Positions 48,491 through 58,699 of a stretch of DNA of 64,000 nucleotides are shown one piece after another. Position 1 is the first letter of the stretch. Each line of letters begins with the position of its first letter. Source of the DNA: Siphonodentalium dalli. Lineage: Eukaryota > Mollusca > Scaphopoda > Gadilida > Siphonodentaliidae. The position numbers and the translations under genes were made by a program. The notes under the pieces were generated by a model, which ran no database searches, was not told where the DNA came from, and worked only from the letters and a program-made list of their open reading frames with translations. The stretch is from positions 104,307,319 through 104,371,318 of the forward strand of contig CP136066.1 of NCBI GenBank assembly GCA_032622095.1, in the 5' to 3' direction.

Positions 48491-48715
48491 CTTTATTCTC
48501 TGATCAAAATAACAATGATATCGAGAAGTGGAAAGTATTTTAACAGCAGATGGAGAGAAGGAACATCAGAATCATCTTCGTAATCATAATCAACATCGCC
48601 GTCATCATCATAATCTTTATATCTAACAGCAACACAACCTTAATAAAACAACAACACAAAAAACACCACCACCACAAACAACAACAACACCAATAACGGT
48701 AACGATATATATTAA
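48491..48715 (-). repeat. Probable LINE 3' untranslated tail
   Basis: Downstream of the LINE protein remnant, on the minus strand, is an imperfect (GTT)n/(GGT)n stretch and AATAAAGC near 48,490. Simple repeats after the last codon are usual for LINE tails. The exact end is not defined. Confidence 0.4.
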
Positions 48716-49410
48716 TCACTTGCGTCCATGCAGTTTAAGGTTTATCAGTCGGATGAACGAGCGAAGTCTGTGAAGAGACGTTACATCTTTCAAATTTAGT
48801 ATGTCGTCTAGAATATCAATAGTTGGGTATTTTATACCTGTATATTTCCAAAGTATGAGGTGATTTGTTGCCTCTTCAAGCCATTCACATTCCATTAAGT
48901 AATGCAATTCATCTCCAAGTTTTCGTTTTTTACACAGGGGGCACAATCTAGAAAATACATTTCCAACGGCCTATCTCTATTGTTAAGTGGTGGTAACAAG
49001 TAGGAGATTGGCATAGAGATATACTATTGTTTGTGTCAAAACTTCCAAGTATATTTCAAAACTAATGTCATGTATTGCCTCGACTAGAGTTTTCAATATC
49101 ATATAACCACACATTACGGAATTGACTATTTAAATTGTACTTGAAGTATGGTACTGAATTAAATGTATCTGAACATGGAATATGTTCCATGTTCCAGAGA
49201 TGGACCTGACCACAATTTGTCAGGATTCCTTTATTTTTTCTATCCGCTGAAATTTTACTGACACATATCCACATATATTCAGGTCTATTACATAACGAGT
49301 CTTGCAAAATCTGCTTTGTTGCATATTCTTAATTTTCATCCAGTTTTTCACAATATGCAGATTATTTGTGTACTCAATGGGCATTCTACCACTTTCGCCA
49401 TCTACCATAT
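48716..49410 (-). pseudogene. LINE C-terminal domain with terminal Cys-His motif
   Basis: Frames at 49,220-49,408 and 49,068-49,307 carry the thumb/connection-like region. Further along, TIEIGRWKCI can be read out of frame, the relic of the usual P-x-E-x-G-R-W block. The last frame begins CPLCKKRKLGDELHYLMEC, a C-x2-C-x9-H-x4-C motif that closes many LINE ORF2 proteins, and continues to a stop at 48,716. Frame changes and stops show it is not functional. Confidence 0.8.
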
Positions 49411-49621
49411 AATTAGGAGTTGATTACTTCAGAAGGAGCACATGCTTTATAAATTTTCTGTGGATATTTTCAAATATTGCAATACTTCCTGATCCCCATA
49501 CTTCACAACAATACAACATAATTGGTAATTTTTTTGGGCGTCAAAAAATTCAAACATGTGTTTCACTGACAAGCAATGAATTCTTTATTTCGATATAATA
49601 GTGTTCATTACCTCGGTTGCT

Positions 49622-49900
49622 TTACTCACGAAAGTATGTTTCGCTAGAGTAGGTGTCTGATGTTATGTGTATAACTTCAAGATAGCTAAAGCTCTTCACC
49701 ACATCAATTGTCTGACCTTTGTAAAGGAACGTCTTATTCTTTGGCAACCTTCTTTTAAAAAGTAACATTATTTTAGTTTTCTCAACATTGACAGTTAATT
49801 TCCATTTCTCGCAGTACCTTTGGAAACTATAAAGTGCCTTCTGTAAATTTGTCCCGTGATTTAGCCATAAGTACCGTGCCACGATTCTGCGTATAAGATA
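49622..49900 (-). pseudogene. LINE reverse transcriptase fragment
   Basis: The open part reads LQKALYSFQRYCEKWKLTVN, then VEKTKIMLLF, YKGQTIDVV and FSYLEV. This is the conserved run after the catalytic aspartates in LINE reverse transcriptases: a helix ending in W-x-L-x-V-N, the K-T-K-x-M strand, a F-x-Y-x-G-x-x-I turn, and F-x-Y-L-G (here with E for G). In life it would copy the element RNA at a nicked target. The catalytic motif just upstream is degraded. Confidence 0.85.
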
Positions 49901-49933
49901 ATGAATAGTTTGACATGTGCCTGCGACACTTTC

Positions 49934-50108
49934 CGAGCTATCTCAGGGTTATATATTTATCAGCCTGCTGACGTCATGGTTAGCGCGAGGCCGAATTTGG
50001 CGCGAAACTAGGATTGTCACAATTCTGGCGCGAAACCAGAATTTTGAGAACTATCTCCGAGCTATAGTCTTCGAACTATTTCTCCGCATGCTGACGTCAT
50101 GGTTGGTG
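49934..50108 (+). promoter_or_regulatory. Duplicated block with TGACGTCA and GGCGCGAAA words
   Basis: CCGAGCTAT ... CTGACGTCATGGTT occurs twice (about 49,934-49,980 and 50,057-50,103, a 123-bp step). Each contains a full CRE (TGACGTCA at 49,969-49,976 and 50,092-50,099). Between them TTTGGCGCGAAAC and CTGGCGCGAAACC match the E2F consensus TTTSSCGC closely. This clustering is promoter-like, but no transcript or first exon is evident. A 135-codon frame crosses it without motifs. Confidence 0.25.
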
Positions 50109-50728
50109 AGCGGCTATGATTGTGTTATAGATAATACTACCAATTATTTCACTGCCTTGGGGTTGAATAGCGTGCGCCATTTTCCTAGATGGTGTATTCT
50201 GAAAAGCAAGCAGGAACATTGGCCCCGTCCTGCGGCATCACACAATATTCCTGCTTCATGTTCAAAAGACACCACCTCGGAAAATAGTTATCGCTATTCC
50301 ACACCAAAGCAGTCAATATGTTAATACTATTTTCATATATGCACATATTATACATATGTATATATATGAATTACATTTAATATCATTGTAGGCTGATTTT
50401 TCAACGTTATTTGTGAGAAAATATCGCTCAAAATCATGAACCTATTGAAAACGAAATAAATGTTGTTCTAACTGCCAAATTATTAAATACACATATACAT
50501 GTACGTGCACGTATATTATGTATTATTAGATCGCCAAAATTATCAAATGGTGTGCTCGTGTTATATACAAATCTGCAGTATTTCTGTTTAACCATTTCTA
50601 TACTAAACGGATTATCTCAATCAGTTGAAAAGTCTGCAGTGTAAGGAATGGTCTATTATTCATAAATTATTGATAAAGGCAGACGACTTATAAATAAATG
50701 TACAGAAGGAGCCATATTTATTGAGGAA
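50109..50728. other. No gene or repeat recognised
   Basis: AT-rich. Confidence 0.35.
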
Positions 50729-50783
50729 AATGTTCAAATAATAAGTTCAATAACCGTATGTTAAACTTATTATCTGAACATTT
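50729..50783. mobile_element. Short hairpin, TTGAACTTATTAT family
   Basis: AAATGTTCAAATAATAAGTT is mirrored by AACTTATTATCTGAACATTT with a 15-base loop. The same arms occur at 19,663-19,735 and half of them at 17,177. Confidence 0.5.
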
Positions 50784-51144
50784 GATATTGGATAACTACT
50801 CATCAATAAAGTAATCTTCTATCATGTATGGCTTTTAATGGGGAGCTTGCAGGGGTTCTTGAAACGGAATCGTATATGAGATTGTGAAAATCCAATTCCG
50901 CGTTAACTTAGCGGGCTTTGCTAAATGTATTCATGTTGATTAACACAAAGAGAAATTTTCTGATACTTGCCAAGATTGCTTACGCATTCGGGGGATACGT
51001 TTAGGGCGCTTAACATTAATATAATATATAATGTAGTCGTCAAGATAGCAATTTGTATGTCACGAAACTTTTAAATATTTCGTCCTTTCTCTCAAATTAA
51101 TTCTAGGAGTACAGGGATAAGATCTAGATCCAAGCAGCGTGGGC

Positions 51145-51240
51145 CGATTATTCATCTCCAGTTTAAACGTCTGGGTTTAAACATGATTTAAACACATATT
51201 AATGGTCTATACTTAACCCGGAGTCTATATGGGGCCGTTT
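51145..51240 (+). repeat. TTTAAAC-rich TIR family, lone left end
   Basis: GGGCCGATTATTCATCTCCA, then GTTTAAAC and GGGTTTAAAC, resembles the ends at 1.3-3.15 kb. The right end is absent. Confidence 0.5.
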
Positions 51241-51523
51241 GTGGAAATTCTGTGAGGATTGCATTCTCAACTATATTCAGTGAGGGTAAGGCATGCAAAA
51301 TGATACACTCCAACTTCGCAGTGACGCAGAGGACAAAACACAAGTCAACAGAAATTGATCTGAACACGCCCCCAATTGACGTGAATTACACATCCCATGA
51401 TCGGTTGTCATCGTCCGGCTGAACGTTCATGTAATGGTGGCAAGACAAGCGCAATGTACTGATTGAATAACATTGAAGTCCACGGTTAATAACGGACGTA
51501 GTCGTCATATCAGGTTTGGCCTA
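51241..51523. other. No gene or repeat recognised
   Basis: Unique AT-rich sequence. Confidence 0.35.
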
Positions 51524-51660
51524 ATTAACCCTTCCATGACTGGGTCTTCATGAAATGTATTCTCTTATATATTCGATTCTCCCATAGGGTGAAGGTGACG
51601 ATTCTCCAGCCACATTTTACCAGAGTAAAACCCTGGTAAAATTAAATAATGTTACATGTT
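51524..51660 (+). mobile_element. Decayed relative of the piggyBac-type MITE
   Basis: TTAACCCTTCCATGACTGGG is followed by ATGTATTCTCTTATATATTC, close to the arm of the 69-bp palindrome (ATGCATTCTCTTATATATGC). The second arm and right end are not preserved. Confidence 0.4.
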
Positions 51661-52103
51661 CCAATCACCACGGTAAATATATTAGAAATATCGCGACGTC
51701 AGTTTTCCGGGTTAGGGTTAGGTGACGGAAATTATACAAGGAGTGTTAACTTCCAAAGGAAATAACTTCTCTGGTAATACTGTTATTAGCAACCACCATC
51801 TCCCAGTAGGCAAATTGCAAACTCTACCATATGCACGAATTATCCCTGTTGAGTGGAACATAAATCCGCGTTTATCGGGAATAGAACTAGCTTCGCCACA
51901 CCGGACATACTATAAACATTACCGACTGGGTCACCGCTCACCCAAGGCCCTGCATTGTGACAAGTCATTAATGACTTTTCTCGTGTAATTACTTTGCGAT
52001 CAAGTTCGAAAAATATTGTCGGTTTGTTTGGGTTAATTATCCTTTAGGTAGTTTGGTCGCATCACAACGTTGCAGCTTTTCCAATGAGGGGACGCGCAGA
52101 GTT
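51661..52103. other. No gene recognised
   Basis: An 88-codon plus-strand frame (51,722-51,988) has no motif. Two TTAGGG units at about 51,708 are too few to mean a telomeric block. Confidence 0.35.
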
Positions 52104-52491
52104 TTAACCCTTTACCAACAGAACGGCCCTGTGCCAATGCATTCTCTTATATATGCGAGTCGACCATAGGTCGCCTCGCATATATAAGAGAATGCATTGG
52201 CTTAACACATTAAAAATTATAAAATTGTTAAAGAATGTAAGAAAAAATGGTAAAAAGTGTTTTTTTTAGGCCAATGCATTCTCTTATATATGCGAGGCGA
52301 CCTATGGTCGACTCGCATATATAAGAGAATGCATTGGCACATGGCATAACTGTAACCATCACAATGTGGTCAATGAGCCGGTTCCAATGATATCCACATT
52401 TGTATGGTTTTATTGAGACAGACCCAAGATAATTTAGGCTGTTGCAGCTTTATTTGGCCGTTTTTGGCCGGTTTGTTGGGTAAAGGGTTAA
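52104..52491 (-). mobile_element. piggyBac-type MITE, copy 2 (opposite orientation)
   Basis: TTAA at 52,104-52,107 and 52,488-52,491. The ends are CCCTTTACCAAC and GTTGGGTAAAGGG. The right end matches the left end of copy 1 in reverse complement (AACAAACCGGCCAAAA). The 69-bp palindromes are at 52,133-52,201 and 52,270-52,338 and are identical to those of copy 1. Confidence 0.8.
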
Positions 52492-53045
52492 CGCCACTGG
52501 GAAATCAATTCGATGAACGTAGAAACCACCGGCTCACCGGACAACTGACAAACTAGCCCGATACACACTCACCTATAGAAGAGAAACAGGGACTGTGTTT
52601 TTCTTTCCCAGGAAATAATTATATGATTTCGACAATATATACAAGTGTATTTACAATGCGCACATTTCATGTATGTCTGCATGTATCGATTTATCGAGGA
52701 ACTCCTGTGTTTAATTGGAGGTTTGTAACTTGTGCGCCACTTAAAAGTGGCAATATAGCGTTGGTTCTTCAGGCGACTATACTATATAATAAAATAATTC
52801 AATATTAGAATCTCCGTTCTACATTGGATTGAATTCCTTACTTGCGATTAATTTATAGTGGAATGTTGGAACGAAATCAAAGGCAGATGTCGTTTAAGGT
52901 GGCGCCGAGGTGATTTTTTTATTCCAACCTCACATGAATATCAGTTCCCGCAGCTGTAAATGTAAAAGACGTGATCGCACTGATTTGTATATATAGTGAA
53001 CTGGACAACCTTTCTGAACTGAAAGGGGTACTGTACACTAAAGCA
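52492..53045. other. No gene or repeat recognised
   Basis: Unique AT-rich sequence. Confidence 0.35.
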
Positions 53046-53290
53046 TGGCATTTATGGGACCATCTAATTTTATACTCAACAGCCATATATGCAACAAAGC
53101 AGTTAATTTGAGCCATGGAATAGTGCAAAATACACTCGTGTGCTCTAAACAACATGGTAATTATATTGAAAATGAGTATATGGCGGTTTACCATGTTGTT
53201 TGTATCATCCATAGAGCACAAGAGTGTATTTTGCACTCAACCATGGCTCAAATTCGTTCATTTGTTGCACATATTATTTGCCCATAAAAT
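53046..53290. mobile_element. Foldback MITE, about 240 bp
   Basis: Left arm words TTTATGGG, GCAACAAA, GAGCCATGG, GCAAAATACACTC and AACAACATGGTAA are mirrored in order at the right (TTACCATGTTGTTT, GAGTGTATTTTGC, CCATGGCTC, TTTGTTGC, CCCATAAAA). The two antiparallel frames (105 and 80 codons) are products of the palindrome. Confidence 0.65.
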
Positions 53291-53394
53291 GAGGTTTAAG
53301 CATCCCTTCAAAGGGAGATAATCCAAAATTAAAGTAAATGAATATTCATAAGAAGTACAGACATGGGAAGCTAATACGTTTTTCCTGTAAATAT

Positions 53395-53460
53395 GTATAT
53401 ATGTCTTTGCTCTAATGTTCTGCATTAACTTGCAGCGAGTTTGACAATAAATTCATTCAT
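53395..53460 (+). repeat. Retroelement-like tail with (ATTC)n
   Basis: GCAGCGAGTTTGACAATAAA followed by TTCATTCATTCATACG has the form of a LINE or SINE 3' end. Confidence 0.4.
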
Positions 53461-53660
53461 TCATACGTTAAGCCAGTTATTAACCCGCTGGTTTATTACT
53501 TCAAGTTGATTCATTAATTTTAACAGGAAAAATTGGTTTTATCTTGAAAACCGGGAGGTGTCGTAACTGTCATTTTGGAAAAAAACACTATCTTATCCGA
53601 GAACATAAGCCAATGCTTGACCTAGTCACTTTTCAGTGAATCAACTAATCTGACAACATA

Positions 53661-54010
53661 TCATCTCGCAAATACATGTAGGTTCACAATCGACATATAA
53701 TATTAACTTAGGTTCATATGAGATTAGTTTACCCTGAAATAAGGCCATAGTGGACTTTCAATCATTATTCCGTTTTAAGGCACGGAAATAAGTTTTTAAA
53801 GTGCACACACCTGGTAAGTTGTGTGTTGGTTTATTCGTGTTATTTTCCGCCCATGGTGAGCTTATAATAAGTCATTATGAGTCGATAATGGGACTAAAAC
53901 ACTCTCATTTTCAGTTCTTTGTGGACTCAAATTGAGGCGATTCTATGCCAATTATGAACCTAAAACAAACCCTATTATAAGCACATAACGTGCTGATTTT
54001 CGCCAGAATA
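53661..54010 (+). mobile_element. MITE, CCTCGCGCAAATACGCACA family, copy 3 (diverged)
   Basis: Shares AACATATCATCTCGCAAATA, TTATGAGTCGATAATGGGAC, CTCATTTTCAG and CAAATTGAGGCGATTCTATG with copies 1 and 4 and ends in GCTGATTTTCGCCAGAATAG. It is longer and more decayed. Confidence 0.5.
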
Positions 54011-54129
54011 GTCTGAGTCACTGTGAACATATTTTATTGCACAACAAAGCAACGGGATGAGACACAAGTGTTACAACTTACAAAGGGTCTCTCTCCCCAC
54101 ATAATTGTTGTACACATATACAGAACATA

Positions 54130-54395
54130 AACTAGAGATGGACCTGTCCCAGGTGGGACTAAGGTATATACCCCCGTAATGAAAATTGTCTAAGTCTAAA
54201 AATGTGGATAACTCCACAATAAAGTCAGACATATCTCATAATCGCAGGTGCACATGTTCACATGGTACTAAATATCTGTGCAAAGTTTAAAAACATTGAC
54301 CAAAAATGTAGGAATAAAAGCTCGGACAAAATTTCGTCCACGGACGGACGGCTAAACTGATTCAGTACCCCCCCCCCCCCCCCCCCACAACTCGT
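54130..54395 (+). mobile_element. Tandem-core/(ACGG)n element, family D, copy 1 (short)
   Basis: One core unit (GGATAACTCCAC, ATAATCGCAGGTGCACATGT, ACATTGACC, AAAAGCTCGGACAAAATT), then CCACGGACGGACGG, then a run of about 20 C where copy 2 has a hairpin, and CAACTCGTTGTTGG. Confidence 0.55.
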
Positions 54396-55196
54396 TGTTG
54401 GAGAATAAATACAGATTACACAAACACGTGATAATTCATATGTATAACAACGTTTCACTTATATCGATATATGATATAATCTTGAGTATGACCATATTGG
54501 TGGTTATTTCAATTTATTGTAAGGGGGTAATCTCGTGAATTGGTGGTTCATGTGCACGATATTCATTCTATGGAAATTAGCAGCCTGCATTTGAAGACGT
54601 AGCTGTCAGTGTGTCTATTGAAGTTTTTAAATAAAAAATTCATAGCTGTAGTTATGAATGCAGAAACAAATCAGCTCCGTGCCGCCTTAATAGTAAGGTG
54701 CCAGGTAACACATAATCATTAGTTAGCAGCTCATATCGATTATTGTGTACAATTGTGTTAACGTTTATTGTGCAATCCGGTATGCAGTTTGTTTTAATTC
54801 ATGTTTCCTCTGCCTGTGGTATATCGATGCAGAAATGTTGAGTGAAGTATCAATTAGTGAATGAAATCTAGCTCGGCAGCACATGGCTCGCACACATGGT
54901 CTAATCTAAATCTAAATCTTGTATTCGGTATTTATACACATTTCTATTGATATGATTTATTCTCATAATAGACGAAATGAAGGTATATGCACACAAACAT
55001 GTATGCGCCATACGATCTCAACGACTCATATTATGGCGACTAGTACAGCACGTGTGCCACCGATCACATTCTTAGCCATCTTTTCAAATCGAGCACAAGG
55101 GCAGCCAGCTTTTCAAATTCCATCTTGTTATGACGATGTGACGTCATCGAGGTCGTGACTGTAATGGCGACGTCACCACAACTGGAGCAGTCAGTG
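54396..55196. other. No gene or repeat recognised
   Basis: A 79-codon frame (54,919-55,158) has no motif. Two TGACGTCA-type words occur near 55,139-55,175. Confidence 0.35.
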
Positions 55197-58088
55197 CAGT
55201 GCATTTATGAGAAAAAAAGTGCCAAACCTCAAACTAATTGCAACACAATGTTTCTTAGCAGGATTATGTCTATTAACCAATTATAAACAACATACTGAAA
55301 ATTAAAAAAGATCAAGAAAGACGAAATTGGAAAAATTTGTGAAATAAATTTGTCAAAATTTGGTAAAACACTCAATTTATGGCCTTTCAAGAATGTTTAT
55401 AAAACCTTCATTTCACATGTCCTTCCATTTATATATCCATTTTATTGAGTACACAATCATGATTACAGGACAGAAAACATTTTCCAGACACGTTGAGTAT
55501 TTTTTGAGTTATGTGCCTTCAAAATTGAGAGTTTGTCTAATTTCGGAACCTCAATTTCCACGAATTAGCTAAAATCCATATTTTATGGTCTAGTATTTCA
55601 AACACTAGAGAAAAATGAAGGGATATCTTGCTGTTGTATTAGTTTCCTCACTATATGAAATGATAATAAACTATAGGTGTGACGGTCCCAATGGGATAAG
55701 GATACCCCCCACCCCGTTTTTAAAATACTATGATGTTTCACATGTCAGTAAACATTTAGTTAAAATAATAAAATAACAGTTCCCATTGCAGGTGCACAAC
55801 CTTAACCCTAATCTTAAACCTATTGACCGAAAAATGTAGGAATAAAAGCTCGGACAAAATTATGCATGTTGCAAAAATGTTCTAAATCGAAAAAGAGGAA
55901 TAACTCCACAAAAAAGCCGGACAGACATCATAATCGCAGGTGCACAGGTTCACATGGTACAAAATATCAATGCCAAGATTAAAAAACATTGACCTAAAAA
56001 TGTAGGAAGAAAAGCTCGGACAAAATTAGGCATGTTGCAAACAAATTTCTAAGTCGAAAAAAGGGGATAACTCCACCAAAAAATGTCCGACAGACGTCAT
56101 AATCACAGGTGCACATGTTGTCTGTGATGTCTGTGCCAAGTTTCACGGAAATTGAAAATAAAAACGACTGAGATAAACTCCGGACAAATTTGTGTCCACG
56201 GACGGACGGACGACGGACGACGGACGGACGGACGGACGAGCTGACTCCAGTATACCTCCCTAACTTCGTTGCAGGGGTATAATGATTACTTCATGTATCT
56301 ATGATCGAGAAGACAAAAATATTCTTAAACAAAATGTGAGTCCCATTGTATGGACTTTGCCAAATTTGCCTTGTGACACAGAACTGGTGTGATGAAATAT
56401 CATATTTTACTAAATTGATATCCATAATTATGCCCTGTATTTCTCATAACCTCTTAAATTTACTAGGTTAAATACACTGTACCGGAGTTGCTAAACACAT
56501 ATGTGCCTAAATTAACTTATAGCCCTATGGATCCTTAGTATTGACTCTTTTCCCAAAAAATACCATTTTGGGGGGGTTTTTTGTCCATTTTTAAATTATT
56601 TTTTTTGGCACAAATAGTAAACAACAATGGACACAATTGGTGTTTAATGTGTAAAATCATTTGAACGTTCCTCCTAATACACTTAAAGTGTTGAACAAAA
56701 TAGGATTACATTGGTTATGCCAGTCAACAGTCACTGGATTTCACATATTTTTCAAGAAACTGACTCCAAATTTGAACATTGATAATGGGGTACGTGAAAT
56801 CACAAAAGGCTATGATCTTGTCACCATATTCTAGTCATTGGAGACAAAGGGTTGTTTTATTCCAGTTTGTGTAGATTATTCTTGCATAATTAAAAGTTTA
56901 GTACTTTAGTGGAGGTTTATTTAGAACTTTATGAGCATGTTATTTTGAACAACCCCGAAATAATGATTCACCATTTCGCCATCGAGTTGCAACAAAAAGG
57001 AAAGTAGCTCTAAATAGGAACATCAAAACAGGAAGCAGTATACTCTGTATTTAAGAATAATACTTGTAGGAGCTGGTGATAGTAATGTTTTATGCATCAA
57101 GGTCCATGTTTTCTGAGATGTTGTCAATATTGTTTCCCCTACCCGATTTTTCAGATATTCAAATTTGGCGTCAGTTTCCAGAAAAATGAGTGAAATTCAG
57201 AGACATTCATTGACATATCCATCATAAGTCTATTATTTCAACACTAAAATGTTTTAGGAGGAAAGTTCAAATAATTTTACACATTAAACACAATTTGATA
57301 TTACTATCTATACACATAAACCTTATAAAAATGGACAAAAATGCCATTTTATAAAATAGTCAATTTTCAGGATTTGTAGGGCCATGATTTTATTTTCTAC
57401 ACCATGATTTTGAAAATTCATACAGTGTTTTTAACCATGCATAGTTAAGTGATTAGGAGAAATACAGGGAAAATGGATATATATTTATTGAGTTGTATGA
57501 CCTCAAATATGCTGTTTCATCATGCAGGTTCTGGACAACAAGCAAATTTGGCTGTCCATACAATGGTGGAACACACATTTTGTTTAAGAATATTTTTGGC
57601 CTCTCAATCATAGATGCATAAAGAAATCATATTTTGTACACAACCTAGCGAGGAAATTACTAAAACAACAAGAAATCCCTTTATTTTTCTTTATTTTTTA
57701 AAATACAGGACTATAAAAATTGAATTTTAACTTATTTTGAGAAATTGAGGCTCTGAAATTAGATCAACTCAAAAGTTTGAAGGCACATAACTCAAAAAAT
57801 ACTCAACGTATCTGGGAAAGGTTTTCTGTTCTGTAATCAGGGTTGTGTACTCTAAATGGATATATAATGGAAGGCCTTGTGAAATAAAGATGTTTATATA
57901 CATTCTTGAAAAGCCATAAATTGAGTATTTTACCAAATTTTGACAAATTTATTTCACAAAATTCATCAATTTCGCTTTTCTTGATTCTTTTTGATTTTTA
58001 GTATGTTGTTTGTGATGGGTTAAAGTACTTATTCCCACTGAGAAACTTTGTGTTGCAATTATTTTGAGGTGAAACCATAAATGCACTG
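55197..58088. mobile_element. Old 2.9-kb palindromic element, split by another insertion
   Basis: CAGTGCATTTATG (55,197) is mirrored by CATAAATGCACTG (58,088). The arms can be followed inward word by word: CAACACAA(T/A)GTTTCT, TTTGTCAAAATTTGG / CCAAATTTTGACAAA, GAGTTATGTGCCTTC / GAAGGCACATAACTC, AATATTCTTAAACAAAATGT / ACATTTTGTTTAAGAATATT, GTTTAATGTGTAAAAT / ATTTTACACATTAAAC. They run to about 56,790 on the left and 57,130 on the right. Arms differ at perhaps one base in four, so the element is old. No transposase or clear target duplication was seen. Confidence 0.7.
55670..56285 (+). mobile_element. Tandem-core/(ACGG)n/hairpin element, family D, copy 2
   Basis: It is inserted in the left arm of the old palindrome, because the arm match stops near 55,665 and resumes near 56,286. 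Core words (AATAACTCCACAAAA, ATCGCAGGTGCACA, GCTCGGACAAAATTA) repeat with a 167-bp step (55,901 and 56,068). A (GGAC)n tract (56,198-56,238) and a hairpin TATACCTCCC...AGGGGTATA (56,251-56,280) close it. Confidence 0.7.
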
Positions 58089-58690
58089 GACTAAGTTCCG
58101 TTACATGATGTAAATAGATAGCCTACTGGTATTCATAAATGATAGACTATAATATTTAAGTTCAATTTATTTCTTCCGTTGCGTATATAAGTTGATATTC
58201 ATTAATCTACTGAAAATATGACCAGCCAAGTTAGTCTCCTTCTCCTTCATATATTCGGTTGATTACGTTACTTCAGCGTGTATAGTAAGTTCACCCACAA
58301 TGCACTGTGCACATCGATACCAATAGCTTGCATGACGTAAGCGACGTCGTGCATGCAAACCCAACCGGTGCTATAATAATGAATCATCCTCGTATTGTGT
58401 TCGGTAGATAACAAATACAATTGTTTGAAACTAAAACATATTGGCTACCGGTGTGTAATAAATACAGAATCTACATATCATATCATATCATATCCTATCA
58501 GTTTTGCCAATTGATACCCCCTCACGACTAAATCGCGAATCCGTCGTGTATCTCACAGAACGATATAGAGAATGAGACTGAATCTTTCTTTGAAGATATA
58601 AATGTGGGGTTGTGGATACCAGGTAACTATAGACATTGGTGTATATCGCTACCGTTTGCCCCGCGACGTGCAGAATATCTGTATTAATAT
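58089..58690. other. No gene; a short ATATC repeat
   Basis: ATATCATATCATATCATATC at about 58,479 is a pentanucleotide run. The rest is unremarkable. Confidence 0.4.
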
Positions 58691-58699
58691 GCCATATAG

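Larger units (their letters stand above)
48716..49900 (-). mobile_element. 5'-truncated, decayed non-LTR retrotransposon (LINE)
   Basis: The minus strand encodes, in order but in shifting frames, the downstream part of a LINE reverse transcriptase, its C-terminal extension and the terminal cysteine-histidine motif. The copy begins almost at the catalytic YADD position near 49,895 (a YAES-like relic), so the catalytic core and everything upstream are missing. Beyond 49,900 the sequence changes to a GC-richer block. The element is dead. CR1, L2 or related invertebrate clades are possible; I cannot assign the clade. Confidence 0.85.

Noticed and set aside
49917-50324. 135-codon frame over the CRE/E2F block.
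   Set aside because: Open by virtue of a 123-bp duplication and local GC content; no domain.
51708-51721. TTAGGG telomeric motif.
   Set aside because: Only two units.
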